The notes beneath the pieces are model-generated. The model did no database searches. It was not told the origin of the DNA and saw only the letters and a program-made list of their open reading frames with translations. The position numbers and the translations under genes were made by a program. From NCBI GenBank assembly GCA_021234155.1, contig JAJEKV010000045.1:6157470-6221469 (forward strand): DNA of 64,000 bases, read 5' to 3'. Of the stretch, positions 10,746 to 23,090 are shown piece after piece; the stretch's first letter is position 1; each line of letters begins with the position of its first letter. This stretch comes from Isoetes taiwanensis (lineage: Eukaryota > Streptophyta > Lycopodiopsida > Isoetales > Isoetaceae).

Positions 10746-13604
10746 TCAATAAAATATTCTTTACAGATATATTGATGAGGTAATACTCATTACCTCTCTC
10801 ACACCATCTTTATCTATTTTACTTTTGTGTGGCATGGACTAAGACATGTATCTCACAAAAGTCTCAAACACGTAGATTGCCATTAGTGTATTAGTGTGTT
10901 ATCACGTGTCTTCAAAGAACTCAGTATTACTATGACATGCAATCCGTGCCCTGCTTGATACTTTTCCCAATCCTATTGTTTAAATTTGGTTTTCCGGTTC
11001 AAAACTTTTGGAATTTTTGCTTAATTTGATTTCCTAAGGTTTCGAGGGTTTTGGCGGCCGGAAAACAATTCCGATTTGCCAAAATGGGTAAAATTTCTTA
11101 ACCTTGATTTGGGGTTTATAATTTTGCTCCTTTCGATTTTGATTCTTCTAATCCGGTATGCATGTGCGACGATGAAAGGCATGGAAGACGGGTGGAGCTA
11201 GAAGGGATAGAAGGTTTCCAGAGCCTTTTCATCTGTTGGAAAGTTCGGATGGTAGCTTAAACAGTCTATGGAGGCCAGCTTATCCAGAGTTGCGTATCCA
11301 GCATTCAAGTATCTATCTTCTTCTAATTTCTTCTTTTTTGTTTCAATTTTTTCGTCGAAGCTCTCATGCAATGTTTTCACCATTATTGGAGCTCATCTAA
11401 TAGAATAAATGGTTCTCCGGTATAGGTTTGGGTTTTTGCTGCAGACTCTTGCAATATCTCTCAACCAGATTTAGTGCAATACAAGATCTGTTGGTGCAGG
11501 GCTATGTATAAGTACTTAGGGCTTCCGTTGACCCGAAAATCAGAAAACCAAAACCCAGACGTGTATGATTTCGAGATTAGGGTTTGGCACAATTCCTTGA
11601 TGATCATAGGTGTTCTGCATGCATGCACGCCACGAAAATTTGAACATACCGAATGCACGGAGTTTACTCTGGAATTTGGAGTTTACTCTGAATAGATGGC
11701 ATGCGATTCCGACCACTTGCTTGAAATAGATGGCATGCAATTCCGGCCATTGCTTGGATTAACGAGTCTAATCGGCTAATTTGGATTCCAAAGAGGATCT
11801 TCTTGAAGAAGGAAGTTGTTTGGCATTTTCTTACAAATTGGTATTCGAACATAGATGTTTCTACAATCTCTATGTTTGTTTGTTTCCATTCTGCTATGAT
11901 TCATATCTCTAACTTTTCTCATCGTTACATGTTTCTACAATCTCTATATTTTCTCTTCACCCGGAATTCGATTGCGGCGTATTTGCTCTTTGCCACTGAA
12001 TCCTGATTCGAAAGCATCTTAAATGTTTGCGGCAGATTCTGATGAGTCCGACCAATGGATTTGTGGCTTCAATTGTGCCTTCCACTTCTAAAGAGCACTC
12101 TAGATTTGCGGACATGTTAGATAATATCTGTCATAAGTTTTGCTTCTCATCGTTAGGTAGTAGGATCTAGAAATTGCTCTTAGATTTAAAAATGTTGTTG
12201 TGGGCTGTGTTGGCATCTTCTGTGTTGCGTTGCTCTTTGTCCTTTGTCCAGGTTTTGTGTTTGATATATTTGTAATGGTTATCTTACTATCTTTCATTAG
12301 GTATCTACAAAGAAGCTTTTCAATTCTTCTTGAAGGAAATAGATTTCATATCATTCTCTTTCCATAGATCCTCTTTTGCATAGATGCATCAAGAGGTAAT
12401 GCATGAATTTTCTTGCTTTCTCACGTTATTATATTAATTCATTCTCAAATTCATTAATACTTGCCAGGTTTCAGTCCTCCAGTTCAAAGGCTTCTTTATG
12501 CTCTAACATCATTGCGCTTTAGCCCGATTCATCGAAGGGCGTGCTTCTGATTCAAGGTACTAAGTCACGTTCGCATCAAGAGATAATGCATGGATCTTAT
12601 TTTATTAAATCATTATCAAATTTGTGTATACCTACTAGGTTGCAGTCCTCCAGTTCAAGGGCTTCTTTTAAAGTAGAATATTGTTGCCTATTAGGCTGAG
12701 GTTGTGGTTACGGTCTTCATCAAGAGACATGCTTGATTCAAGGTGCGAAGTCACATTCCTTTGTGCAGGTTACAAGTCCTATCTTTGGTTTCCTTTTCTT
12801 TGCATCTTTTGGTTAAGTTATCCTTCATTACCGTGATATGCTTTTGCTTTCTCTAGAAACCCATTTTGTTGCACCTCCTCTAATTTTCTGCTCAAGAAGC
12901 AATAAAGCAAGATGTTGGGGTAACCAAAGGAAGTTCCATTATTTTAGAGCTCCTTTTGTCTAATTTGATTTTTTTTTTTTTAAAGCACATTATACTTGGG
13001 CATAAGTTCTCTAACATCATGCCCGATGTTGTACACCTTATGCTTGATTACGGACCTATTGTGACTTGATGGAGGACCTATTGTGACCGCAAAAGACCTC
13101 CTACCAGCTATAACAATGTTAATATTCAATCTATTTATATCCAAATGGAGGGACATGGTAGATTCTCGGTGATAGAGAAGTTAAAGCGTAGTTGAGTTTG
13201 GGATTCATATATAGTTAAAAAATTTATGATCCAAATTGTGAGTTTGTTCTATGATAATGCAGTTTCTGGGAAGATTGGTATATTCATTACAAGTGCATGT
13301 TATGGTAAGATAGGCCATTTCTTTCTATGAAGTCTTTGAGGCTTTCCATCTCTTATTACGTTTTCATGTTAAAAGTTCTACATCCGAATTGTAGGTCACT
13401 AAACAATCATTATGATGGATGGTTGTTTACTTTCTCGAACAAACTCTCTAAGGCCTTGGAGGTTAGATTTGTTCTTAGAAGATAGCATTTTATCAATGCC
13501 ACTGATTTTTATTTGCTTCTTATCATTTGGCGGCTTTGCAATTGCCGAGGGTCCTGGCATAATTGATATAATTACGTAGGTGATTTATTATGAAGGTGAT
13601 CTTA
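10746..13604. other. Non-coding sequence with small degenerate repeats
   Basis: No gene is supported. A phrase around 12,390-12,500 (CATCAAGAGGTAATGCATG ... GTCCTCCAGTTCAAAGGC) recurs at 12,577-12,665, and near 12,700-12,760 in weaker form, so this is a decayed tandem repeat of about 180 bp. A short repeat of ATAGATGGCATGC lies at 11,692-11,750. A 61-codon minus-strand frame rich in lysine and glutamate (11,198-11,383) matches nothing I know. Confidence 0.4.
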
Positions 13605-14978
13605 TTGCATAGCGATGTTGCAACACCGTCCTTAGAAGTAAGTGTAAATGCATATACAAGGAAATACTCTTTGCAATGTGCATTTGTGTAGATTAGCCAT
13701 CGCATTTCGTGCAAATTAAGCCCTTCTATTTTTCTTGCTTACTAACATGTTTTAAGTTATGTCTCTAGAGGAGTTGTGGCAACAAACATACAATAGGGGA
13801 TCTTTTCACATTCGATGAGTCATATCTATCCCGATAAGCCACTTTGAGTGGCGTATTTTTACCCAAGTACAACTCGATTTTGAAAAGGTACCCACATTTT
13901 TCCTACTCATTCTCTAATTCTTTTCTCTTCAAACATTTCTGCTATTTATTGCAGATTACATCTGCTTTGAGACAGTGACATAATATTGTTCATAGAAAAA
14001 TTTAGAGGTTCGCTACCAGAATTGCCAATGTATCTCCACGAACCATGCTTATGCAAGATTGCTTAATATTAGATATTTTCATATGTTGCCAAGGTTAGCA
14101 CTTATGTTGAGTAGAAGTTAAGATCTAGGAACTTCTGATTTATTTCCAACCCATTGTTCGAAGTTCGCATTGTGATACTTCATTAGTGTCATCCCATTTG
14201 TTCAGCTTTGGATTTCATTTATTACCATCCTATAGCAAAGAAAGAATATTGAAGTTGCATTTCTTGGTACCGTAAGGCAAGTAGTTCTTATATTGTATTA
14301 ACAGTTTTCAAGGGCTGCAACAATGTAGATTTTTCCAAGGATATTTTTATTGCATAGCAGATGTTGCAGCACCATCCTTAGAAGTGTAAATGTATATATA
14401 AGGAAATAGTCTTTCCAATGCGTATTTTGTGCAGATTAGCCATCGCATTTCGTCAGCCATCACATTTCGTGCAAATTAGGTCCTATTTTTCTTGCTTACT
14501 AACATGTTTTAAGCTATATCTCTAGAGGGGTTGTGGCAATCCACACACACTAGGGGATCTTTTAACATTCGAAGAATCTTATCTATTCTGATAAGCCACT
14601 TTGAGTGTCGTATGTACTGCCAAATACAATTTGATTTTCTGCCTCTAAAAGGTAGCCACATTTTCCCTACTCATTCTCTAATTCTTTTCTCTTTAAACAT
14701 TTCTGTTATTTATTGCAGATTGCATCTGTTTGAGACAGAGTGACATGATATTGTTCATAGAAAAATTATAGAGGTTCTGCTACTAGAGTTGCCAATGTAT
14801 GTCCATGAATCATGCTTATGCAAGATTGCTTAATATTAGATATTTTCATATGCCGCCAAGGTTCGAAGTTCGCATTGTGATGCTTCATTATCATGTCATC
14901 CCATTTGTTCAACTTTGGATCCCATTTGTTCAACTTTGGATTTCACTTAATCGCTATCCTATATTAAAGAAAGAATAT
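13605..14978. repeat. Tandem duplication, 745-bp period
   Basis: The sequence from TTGCATAGC at 13,605 recurs from 14,350 with about 85-90% identity by eye, through to AAAGAAAGAATAT (14,243 and 14,978). The second copy carries a further 17-bp duplication (CATTTGTTCAACTTTGG, near 14,897-14,940) and a duplicated ATTTCGT segment near 14,447-14,475. There are no long frames; whether it is exonic, promoter-like or satellite seed is unknown. Confidence 0.8.
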
Positions 14979-15559
14979 GCTCGAACTTTCACAGCCAGGA
15001 TTCCACAATGAACTCAATAAAGGTTGGTGGCATGTGTCATTGCAAATGCGTGTTTGTTTAAGGCCTAAGAATGCCGTGGTAGTCCATCACAATTACTACT
15101 TGGCAAGCTTTTATAATTTATGTGGAGCAAAGAAACAGAGGTTGCATATTGCATTATCAAATCATGGTTCCTATGCGGTAAGACATGGAAACAAACGCCA
15201 AAGATTAGGCGGTCAAACATTCAAGAGTATGCAAATGGTGCTGCAATGTACTTGCAAAGATTAGGGTCGTGATATTGCAATTGCATTGTAGCATTAAACC
15301 ATCGGAATAAAGGTCTCAGGGACGACAGTGCCTAAATGCCCGGTACATAACCTATTGCAAGTTCAAATTTCCACATAAGTTACCTACCAGAAGACTAACA
15401 ACTTCATTGCCATTACAATGTTGTGCATCCTTTATTATACACAAATCCCATTCAAACATTAAAACTCCATGAATACAACCTCTTCAAACAAACACCCTCT
15501 TAAGACCAACTACTCTAAGGTCTACAAGGGCCAATTCACTAAAACATCCTTACAACAAT

Positions 15560-15697
15560 GTCTTGAGACCTACAAATGCAAAATTGCATGCTTCCTTCTA
15601 CTATCCACATTTGCTAAAGCCCGGCAACGTCTTGAGGCCTACAAATGCAAAATCGCATGCTTCCTACTATCCACATTTGCTAAAGCCGGCAACGCCG
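15560..15697. repeat. Two-copy tandem repeat, about 69 bp
   Basis: CTTGAGACCTACAAATGC starts at 15,562 and its near copy at 15,631. Both run through ATCCACATTTGCTAAAGCC. The flanking 14,979-15,559 and 15,698-16,179 show no gene. Confidence 0.75.
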
Positions 15698-16179
15698 GGC
15701 ACCATAATTAGTATTGATAAAATGATGTCTTTCCCATTCCAGTTATCCATATCAATGCTTTAGTACATACCCAATTACCACATAAGAATTCCAGTATCTT
15801 TATCATAATGTGAGGATCCAAATATAGAATATATTGTATTCAATCTATCAGACTGTTTTACTTCCCAATGTTGCATCCTAACATTTTGTAATTCCTTTAT
15901 TGAATACTTTGTAGTACACCATAAATCACAACGTGGCCGGCCTCTCACTCTCTCCATGATTGCAATTGTAGGTCAATTATACTTCTTTGACTTGTTTTAT
16001 CCATTTGGCTTTTGCTTCTTAGCTGACTTACGAATATAGAAATTATACCGCTATTTTTTAACACATAATGCATGCTCTATACTGACTTCCTCATCAAGTT
16101 GAAGATTAGATTCACATACTCCTTTGGCTTTGATAGGTATGAGTTCATCTCCATTTAATTGTTTAAGGTGTCATATTGG

Positions 16180-16443
16180 CTACCTAAGCTGTGCCTGTTT
16201 CTCGATCCGATTCGAGCACATGATACATGAAAAGGAGGTAACCTGAGAAGTAATTGTATTATTTGAAAGAATTTTGTCTAATCCCACGCCAACATGATCA
16301 TCACCCAAATATTCATCATTGACAGAGTTTGATGGATCAATGGATGTTATGATCCCAAGTGCATATGTCTCATTTGTACAGGGATGTATAATTCTACACT
16401 TCATCCGCCTCCATGTCAGTCGACTTTGATCACCAGCAGACAA
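16180..16443 (-). pseudogene. Transposon-associated domain fragment (DUF8039-like)
   Basis: An 88-codon minus-strand frame reads ETYALGIITSIDPSNSVND then EYLGDDHVGVGLDKIL. The pattern of a beta-strand 'GxxxSxDP', a variable linker, then 'LGxxxVxVxV' is what I associate with the domain near the C-terminus of many plant CACTA-type transposon proteins. A possible splice donor (CAG|GT) follows the frame. Fragmentary and uncertain. Confidence 0.3.
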
Positions 16444-16599
16444 CCCACTTCTTTCTTCAATGATGACATGATGAAATTGTATTGTATTTCATATATATTA
16501 GACATTTTCAGTAAGGAATAATAATATTCAATATTTTTTCTTAATTTATAAAAATATATCACATTACTACTGTAAGCAAAAATATAGAAATATATGATG

Positions 16600-16700
16600 G
16601 AATGAATCGAACAAATGACGTCAATCGTTGATGGGATGAATCGAACCATAGCCATCAAGCCAAAAGACCAAAACCTTAGCCAATGGATTATGGCTATCAA
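16600..16700 (-). repeat. tRNA-like SINE fragment
   Basis: On the minus strand ATTGGCTAAGG resembles a Pol III A box, and TGGTTCGATTCATCC about 45 nt downstream resembles a B box. A second B-box-like ATGAATCGAAC (plus strand) lies at 16,601-16,613. There is no clear tail or target duplication, so this is a decayed SINE head at best. Confidence 0.35.
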
Positions 16701-19026
16701 AGTTAGAGATTAAAATCTATAACTTATAAACTATATTATTTTGATGATGAAAAATAGGAATAGAAACTAACCTACATAAAAAACAAATCGTGATAAATAA
16801 AAACCATTTTTGGAATCTCGACTTCAATGGCAACTACCGAAAATTATGGTCGAAATGCAGTTGCCGCCAATTCCAATATCTTTCTCAGTCAGTTTGGAGC
16901 GAAGATGGAACTCGAGGCGCCTTCTGCCAGAGGCATGGAAACAAGGTACGATTTTCTACTTTGGAGTTTGGAGGTTTTAACAGCATCATCTTTGAGGAGC
17001 AATTTGTTAGAATATCATAGATCAGAATAGTTTTCCTGTACAATTTTATCCTAATTTTTTATTTATATTGCATGCATCTGCAAAGGAGCAAGGGTTCGTC
17101 TGATTATTGTAGAACCTGAGGCCTTCTTTTCTCATCTTGCATTATCCTTAGACAATTTATCTCTGTTGCTAAAAGATCTTGAGAAAGATTTGGAGACAAG
17201 GGCAGAGGATTGTGACCGATTAGGTTATAATAGAGATTAAAGAATTGGAAAATGTGATGGAAAAATATAGCACTTGGTGCATCGTGCATATGTTGATGTG
17301 CTTTCCTATATTGTGAACATCCTCCAAGATCTGTTGGAATAGAATCTTTTAGAAAACGATTTGAGAATGTCAAAATGTAATTGGCCACTAATTTTATTGA
17401 CAGACAAGTCATTTGTTCTCTGTTCTTCAAGTTGCCAAGGACATGCTAGTGGCCCCCAAGGCTTATTATATGTTGCGGTAGATTGGTGAAATGTTGATGG
17501 TGTGCAGTATAGTGCATGCAACCAGATATTGGTTCCAAATATCTTTAATGTATTTTTGCATATTCAATGGTTTAAAACTCTTTGGAACACAAGTTTGAAT
17601 GCTTAGACTACATGCTATGCTGAAAGCATCAATGGTCAAGAATGCAAGCAGTTTTGGACATACCACGCAAACTTCTCACTTAAGTGGTTTAGGAGAGCAA
17701 ATCCTAACGATATCAGTTTATCAAGTCACGTAAAAATTCTTTTCAAGCTTAAGCCATTGCATTGCAAAATCTTGCAATCACTACAGTCTTGGAGCTTGTG
17801 GTGTCACTTAATCTATTGGAAGGCAGATCTAGCTCTTACAATGATCTGAAATTCCCTATGCTTTCAGGCACTAGGCCATTCAGTATGTTATTTATTACAT
17901 AGAGTTGTGTGAATTTGGACTAGAAGCAGTACCGGTTCTAGAGATTAAGCCAATTTTTCTCCAGGCTAAAGCAATTGTTGAAGCTTTCTGAAATAATTTA
18001 ATCTACCTTAAAATTTGCAATGTCCGTAAACTTTCCTCCATCCAGCTTCGTCATTATGGGGCCTCCTATCTAACTTGAAGACAATAGGAGTTTGAAGAAA
18101 GCACTTGAGCTTGTTGCTACTTCTCATTGTTGATGCACGTGGAGCTTGAATGTATTGTAATGCAAACTCCCAAACTAAAGTGGTACCTACTGTTACTATT
18201 TGATATATCTATGCTGCATACTTGAAGCACTAATTTTGGAGGATAATAAATCTTGTTGTCCATTTGAGTTGGGCTTTCTTACCCATCAATCTGACATGGA
18301 CATTGTTATTTGATCCAAACAAGAGAATCTATGTTGGATGTTTATAGATAAAGCAAGTTAGCCCAATGGAGGGGGAGATTTACAAGAAAACTGCGGGTTA
18401 TTTGAGTAGAGATCATGCACATTGGATTGCCTTCGTATATACTGAAGAACCAGAGGGCCCATATGCAAGGGAAGCTATAAGAGGCAATGAGATTCCAGAC
18501 AAGCGTCTGAAAGTACTAGAGAAGATATTAGAGTAGCTATGAAGGAGCTTTTTAGAAACATCTATCTATAAGCATGCATCATGAATACATAACTATGTCT
18601 TGGATATTAAGAGAGCTATATATTTATATGTCTCTTAGCTGTAAAAGGAGTTACTTTCAGACGTTTGTCTGCAATAGTCTTGATTCAATGGTAGCATAGA
18701 GGATAAATGATGGAAAATTGAGGGGGAAGATGTACATCTAACAAAGTTGCAGTAGATGATAAATTGCAAACTTTTCTCAGAGAAATTGCAAACTTTTTTC
18801 AGACGCTTGTCTGTAATAGACTGGGGCATCTATTTCGGAGAGATAGAAAGCATTGCAAAAGAAGGTGTCTATTACTACTTAAATACCATCCTGGGGAATA
18901 AGCTTTAGCCTAAAGCACTTGAAAAGAGGCATTTGGGCCTCTTATCAATGTGTGCATATATATGACATGTTATTCACCTTATCATGTAAGCTAATAACCA
19001 GTGACTATTCATGTTTATCATAAGAT
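16701..19026. other. No supported gene
   Basis: A 67-codon plus frame from 16,827 ends near a plausible splice donor (AACAAG|GTACG at about 16,944) but nothing downstream continues it convincingly. The rest has short frames only. A motif CAGACGCTTGTCTG-like recurs at 18,655-18,672 and 18,798-18,812. Confidence 0.35.
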
Positions 19027-19314
19027 TTACGTAAGATTTACAGAGAAAAGGAAATATGATAGAGCACAAAGAAAGCATGGAGTGCTTATCTCAGGGCAAT
19101 TGCGAATTCCATTTTTCGGCCACTGTATGGTAGATCCAATAGCTTGCCCCAAAGTGTTTGCAGCAGGCGTGGATTTTAAAAGAATCATTTCTAGAAAGGC
19201 TTTTGTGACTGCAACTTTGATCCATCCAGCCTCCATAATTTGGCAGTGAATTGAGTCACTGGGTGGTAGCAAGATACCAACTCCAACAGTTTTGCCGTCC
19301 AAGAGAATAGACAC
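19027..19314 (-). pseudogene. Transposon-associated domain fragment (DUF8039-like)
   Basis: This is a 95-codon minus-strand frame. Its core reads GVGILLPPSDSIHC, GWIKVAVTKAF and NTLGQAIGSTIQWPKNGI. The terminal 'LGxAIGSxIxWPK' block is the most recognisable part of the DUF8039-type domain found beside plant CACTA transposases. It is open on both sides of the core but has no partner exon I can see. It is probably a remnant of a DNA transposon, unrelated to the copia element starting at 20.4 kb. Confidence 0.45.
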
Positions 19315-20086
19315 ATCTATAAAGTTTACAAAATAAGCTACAATATATATCCTTTATGTATCAAAGTCATAGCCAGTTTTACCCTTGTTAGAAGCAAAAT
19401 TAGTTGTTGCACCTCCATTATCGCCAATATTTTTATCTTTCACAATTTCATCTGTTCATAATTGTTTGTACTTGAGAAGCCTATTTTAATTTGTTCAGTT
19501 TATCATGACTGAAAAAACTTAGCAGTGATAGTGAAGGACTCACCTGTGCGAGCAAGAGGAATGCCACTGCTATTGCCACTGAAATCGTTTACAAGATGAT
19601 TGCCACTGAAATTGCCCATCTTTCTTGATTGCGAAGTAAATGGGCGCTTACTTGTCCTCCAACACCAAAATCAGAACAAGAAAATTGTACCAAGAAACAG
19701 CGTAACATATCATGTAAAAGAATGAGAGGGCAAAATGTTCAAATTTCAAATTCAGTTTAATGATAGAGATCGATCATTTTGATCTTGAAAGTTCTTGAAA
19801 TGGTACTAACTATTTAATTTGCTACTTTATAGTGCGTTGGCATTAGTCACATCACGAAGCAAAGATGCATCAAGTCTAGCCAAACTAAGATCGATTGTAA
19901 TGGACGTCACTCCTTTATGTATCGCTGCTGCAGTGTGCTAAATCCTCCTTTATGTATCGTTGCTGCAAATGCGCCAAATTCTGACCTTTGACCATATAAA
20001 TAACCTCGTACAACAAAAAGTGAGTGAGATTCTTTAGTAATGCTATTAGAATATGTGTTAGATCCTGGTAAATTATTGCTTTCTAA

Positions 20087-20461
20087 TTGTCAGGCTCTCA
20101 AAAATACAAGTATGTCATCAAGAGTAAAAGGCCATTATTCCAAGTTGAAATTAATGGTATTGAGATGATGGAGATCCAAATTCATGCAAGATGGTATGTA
20201 GAAATCAGTAAATCGGGAAAGAATGTGGATCTCGGGTTCTTCTACGAGGAACCCAGCATGGAAAATTTTAAGAAATATGGGGTGGTCATTTCTGTAGCTT
20301 TAGCCATTGATGATCGCATTATCTTGAGTGTCGAAAACTATAGGTTAACACTAGATCTGTCCCTGAAAGAAGGATGCAAGCTACAACGAGATTACCTTTC
20401 CTGGCGGTCATGTGATTCAAATCTTAGATGGAAAGTTTCCATCAATGGAAGAGAAGAATGA
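20087..20461 (+). CDS. Hypothetical protein or exon, unknown family
   Basis: A 124-codon plus frame starts at an ATG and is preceded by a polypyrimidine stretch and AATTGTCAG|GC, which could be a splice acceptor, so it may be an internal exon rather than a complete gene. The content looks protein-like: alternating strands with IEMMEIQIHARWYVEIS and VALAIDDRIILSVENYRL. The last 55 bases overlap, in a different frame, the start of copia gag sequence (about 20,405 on), so the true 3' end may have been replaced by the retroelement. I do not recognise it. Confidence 0.3.
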   Translation: MSGSQKYKYVIKSKRPLFQVEINGIEMMEIQIHARWYVEISKSGKNVDLGFFYEEPSMENFKKYGVVISVALAIDDRIILSVENYRLTLDLSLKEGCKLQRDYLSWRSCDSNLRWKVSINGREE

Positions 20462-20715
20462 CTCTCATTCGTAAGGCTGAAGGAGTTTGGGGAATTGTTA
20501 GTAGCCAAGAACTAGCACCCGAGCTTGCATCAGATGGCAAGAACAAATCTGTTCTTGATGCTTGGTAACGCCGGGATGACAAGGCTATGGCTACGCTGAA
20601 TCTCTTCTTGATGAGGTTCAGAAGGAGAACAACAATGATTTTCGGAATGCTCTCATCCAAGAGCATGAAAAGAAGACCCATACACAAATTGGGCATTTGT
20701 ATGCTGAAGTGGTGA
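20405..20715 (+). pseudogene. Copia gag, N-terminal part
   Basis: The frame carries DGKSFHQWKRRMTLI then KAEGVWGIVSS, the typical start of copia gag. A stop lies at about 20,566 and a frame change follows. The region ends HTQIGHLYAEVV at the target site of the TIR transposon and resumes at 24,753 with NMRWEETESLDKFADYM. Confidence 0.7.
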
Positions 20716-20812
20716 AGTCGTATTTAATTAAAGTGGGACAAATCTTGAATTTTGGGACTCGGCCTGAAAATGGGACTCAGAAATTTCAGAAAGTTGAGCG
20801 AGGTGAGATCGA

Positions 20813-21126
20813 AAGGGGGAGGGGCAAGGGGAAGGGGAGGGGAAGGAGAAGAAGGGCAAGGGAGAAGAAGGGGCAAAGAGGCAAGGGGCAAGGGGAACGA
20901 AAAAGGGGCAAGGGGAAGGGGAAGGGGAAGGAGAAGGGGCAAGGGAGAAGAAGGGGCAAAGAGGCAAGGGGCAAGGAACCAAGGGGAAGGAGAAGAAGGA
21001 GAAGGGGCAAGGGCAAGGGGCAAGGGAGAAGGGGCAAGGGGAGAAGGGGAGAAGGGGCAGGGGGCAAGGGGAAGGTGGCAAGGGGCAAGGGAGAAGAGGG
21101 GGCAAGGGGCAAGGGGAAGGGGGGCA
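20813..21126. repeat. G-rich purine tract, GGGGAAGG/GGGGCAAGG units
   Basis: Over 300 bp of almost uninterrupted purine-rich units with dozens of GGGG runs separated by 1-5 bases. It gives long spurious frames (G/R/E/K-rich one way, P/L/S-rich the other). An AT-rich duplicated stretch (TTAATTAAATAAATAACTAA twice, 21,140-21,215) follows. The plus strand can form G-quadruplexes in principle. Confidence 0.9.
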
Positions 21127-21434
21127 TAATTTAATTAATTAATTAAATAAATAACTAATAAAAAAATAAATAATTTAATTAATTTAATTAAATAAATAAC
21201 TAATAAAAAAATATAAATCATTCTCCTCTTCTCGACTAGTGAGTCGAGAATTGGAAAACACTTGCAGCAAAGTGAAAGGGCATCGCTCCATATACATCAC
21301 GTGCGTTCTTCTCTGCACCGTTAGCCAATAGAGATTTGAAGCTCGGCTTCAAATAGAGATTCCTAATTTAACTGCACAAACGCAGGATAATACCCAAAGC
21401 AATCCTCCGTCTTCGCATGGCGCTGATCTTTCGC

Positions 21435-21701
21435 CTACATAGCCACCACCAGTTCCTGAAACGAAAGATTCACATTGAAATGCGCGTCCACTCTCACTTT
21501 TGGCTGCACATAAAACTCCACGCCGATGCTTTGTAGTTTTTCCATGCCCAGTTGAGGAATCTCAACCTTGATCTGCACCGGATCGGCCCATCCCCTCTGC
21601 TGGAATGCTTTGTAACATGTACTCCATTCTGGTGCATGAGTAGCCTGGCGGTATGCTCCACGCGGTTCATATTCCGCCTCTGGAGCTGCACTGTTAGCCA
21701 A
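21435..21701 (-). CDS. Hypothetical 88-codon frame inside the TIR element
   Basis: The minus-strand frame reads CYKAFQQRGWADPVQIKVE, then LGMEKLQSIGVEFYV and VDAHFNVNLSFQELVVAM. The amino-acid mix looks like real protein, unlike its low-complexity surroundings. A 26-bp direct repeat (GTTAGCCAATAGAGATTTGA..) flanks the segment, near 21,320 and 21,688. It could be an exon picked up by the transposon. I do not recognise the family. Confidence 0.3.
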   Translation of the reverse strand: MANSAAPEAEYEPRGAYRQATHAPEWSTCYKAFQQRGWADPVQIKVEIPQLGMEKLQSIGVEFYVQPKVRVDAHFNVNLSFQELVVAM

Positions 21702-22948
21702 TAGAGATTTGAAGCTCGCTATGGAGGCAGCGGAGGAGATGCAACTCCAAGCTCCGGCTCCGGCAGCCAGACGCCCAGTTTTGGCAGCCCGAGCTCCAGC
21801 TATGGCAGCCCAACTCTCAGCTCCGGCAGCAGCCCAACGACTAGTTCCGGCAGCAGCCCAAGTTCTGGCAGTTCTGGGTCGGATCAGATTGCTGCAGATT
21901 TTTTAGCGTAAAATGCAAATTAAGGCTCGTAACAGAGCTTCAAATTCCAAGCATAGTTCCAAATCAAGAACCGGCTGGATTAGCACATCTGAGCCTTGCA
22001 GATTCTTTTACCCGGCTTGCAATTTGTAGGTTCTTCAAGACCCCGCCAGTGCAGAAGCTCCAATCCAAGATCTCGCCAGTGCAGAAGCTCCAATATGAGC
22101 CATATATGAAGACCTGGAAGTCGACTCTTCCTCCGCCAAGCCCCTGAGGTTCTTCATCCTTCTGCCGGTAAGGATTCAAATGAGCAAGGTTTCTTGTTCT
22201 GCTTCTGCCGATTCCTGTGGATTATTTTTTTTTGCTCCTTCGTTGCATGGCGTTCACAGGGCGGCCCAAATCTGCCATATCCAAGTCCGGCCTTCAGATC
22301 TCATTGGGGCTTCGATCCATTGGGGCGTTCATGCATGGCCTTCAAATCACTGGGGAGCTTCAGATCTTCCTTCTCTTGCAGCTTCTACAACCGGGTTTTG
22401 GCGGATCTGCCTCCTTCTTTCTCTCCGCCCTGCTGGATTCTTTGCATCTCCATTCTTTCATCTTTGATCTGACGGATCCTTTGAGCTGCATTCTTTCATC
22501 TCTTTCCTTCTTTCTCTCCTTTGCTCTTAGGATCGAGGGAGTTTGAATGCTAGACCATGGCTTCGGCTTAAAAACAAAGGAAAAATAAAAATTTAGAGGC
22601 CTATGTCGGCTCTCCATAGTCTGTGGAAGCTTTTCTCTCGGGGGGGTCAATTCCTGGGAGCTATGGCTATGGGAGCTTCTTCCCGAAAGAAAGAGTCCAA
22701 CTGGTACAAAGGATTTTCGTCTCAAAGGTGTGTACCAAATTTTGAATTTCAACCATAGGCGGAAAAAAAAAAGGCGGGCTATTAGAAAAAAAGGGGGTAA
22801 AAAAAATACGCTTGAAATTTTTTTTTTGAATTTCCAAAGATGGGCGTAAAAAGGGTGGGGTATTAGAATAAAGCGGGGTAAAAAAATACGCTTGAAAAAA
22901 AAGTATTCACACGCTAAACATTGTTAAACATAAACATTATGTTGCCAT

Positions 22949-23090
22949 AGGGGATGGTCTATTTTTTCAGTAGGGGATGGTCTATTATGTTGCCATAGGG
23001 GATGGTCTATTTTTTCGTAGGGGATGGTCTATTTTTTTTTTCCGTAGGGGATGGTCTATTATGTTGCCATAGGGGATGGTCTATTAGAAA
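22949..23090. repeat. Six copies of TAGGGGATGGTCTATT
   Basis: The 16-bp motif repeats at irregular spacing, interleaved with TATGTTGCCA and T-runs. It lies in the interior of the TIR transposon. Confidence 0.85.

Noticed and set aside
16827-18100. Possible NBS-LRR-like or other multi-exon gene on the plus strand
   Set aside because: A promising first exon with a donor exists, but downstream frames are short, stop-ridden and show no P-loop or leucine-repeat pattern.
20697-21134. Long G/R/E/K-rich and P/L/S-rich frames on both strands
   Set aside because: All are translations of one G-rich simple-sequence tract; several frames are open at once because stops cannot form in it.
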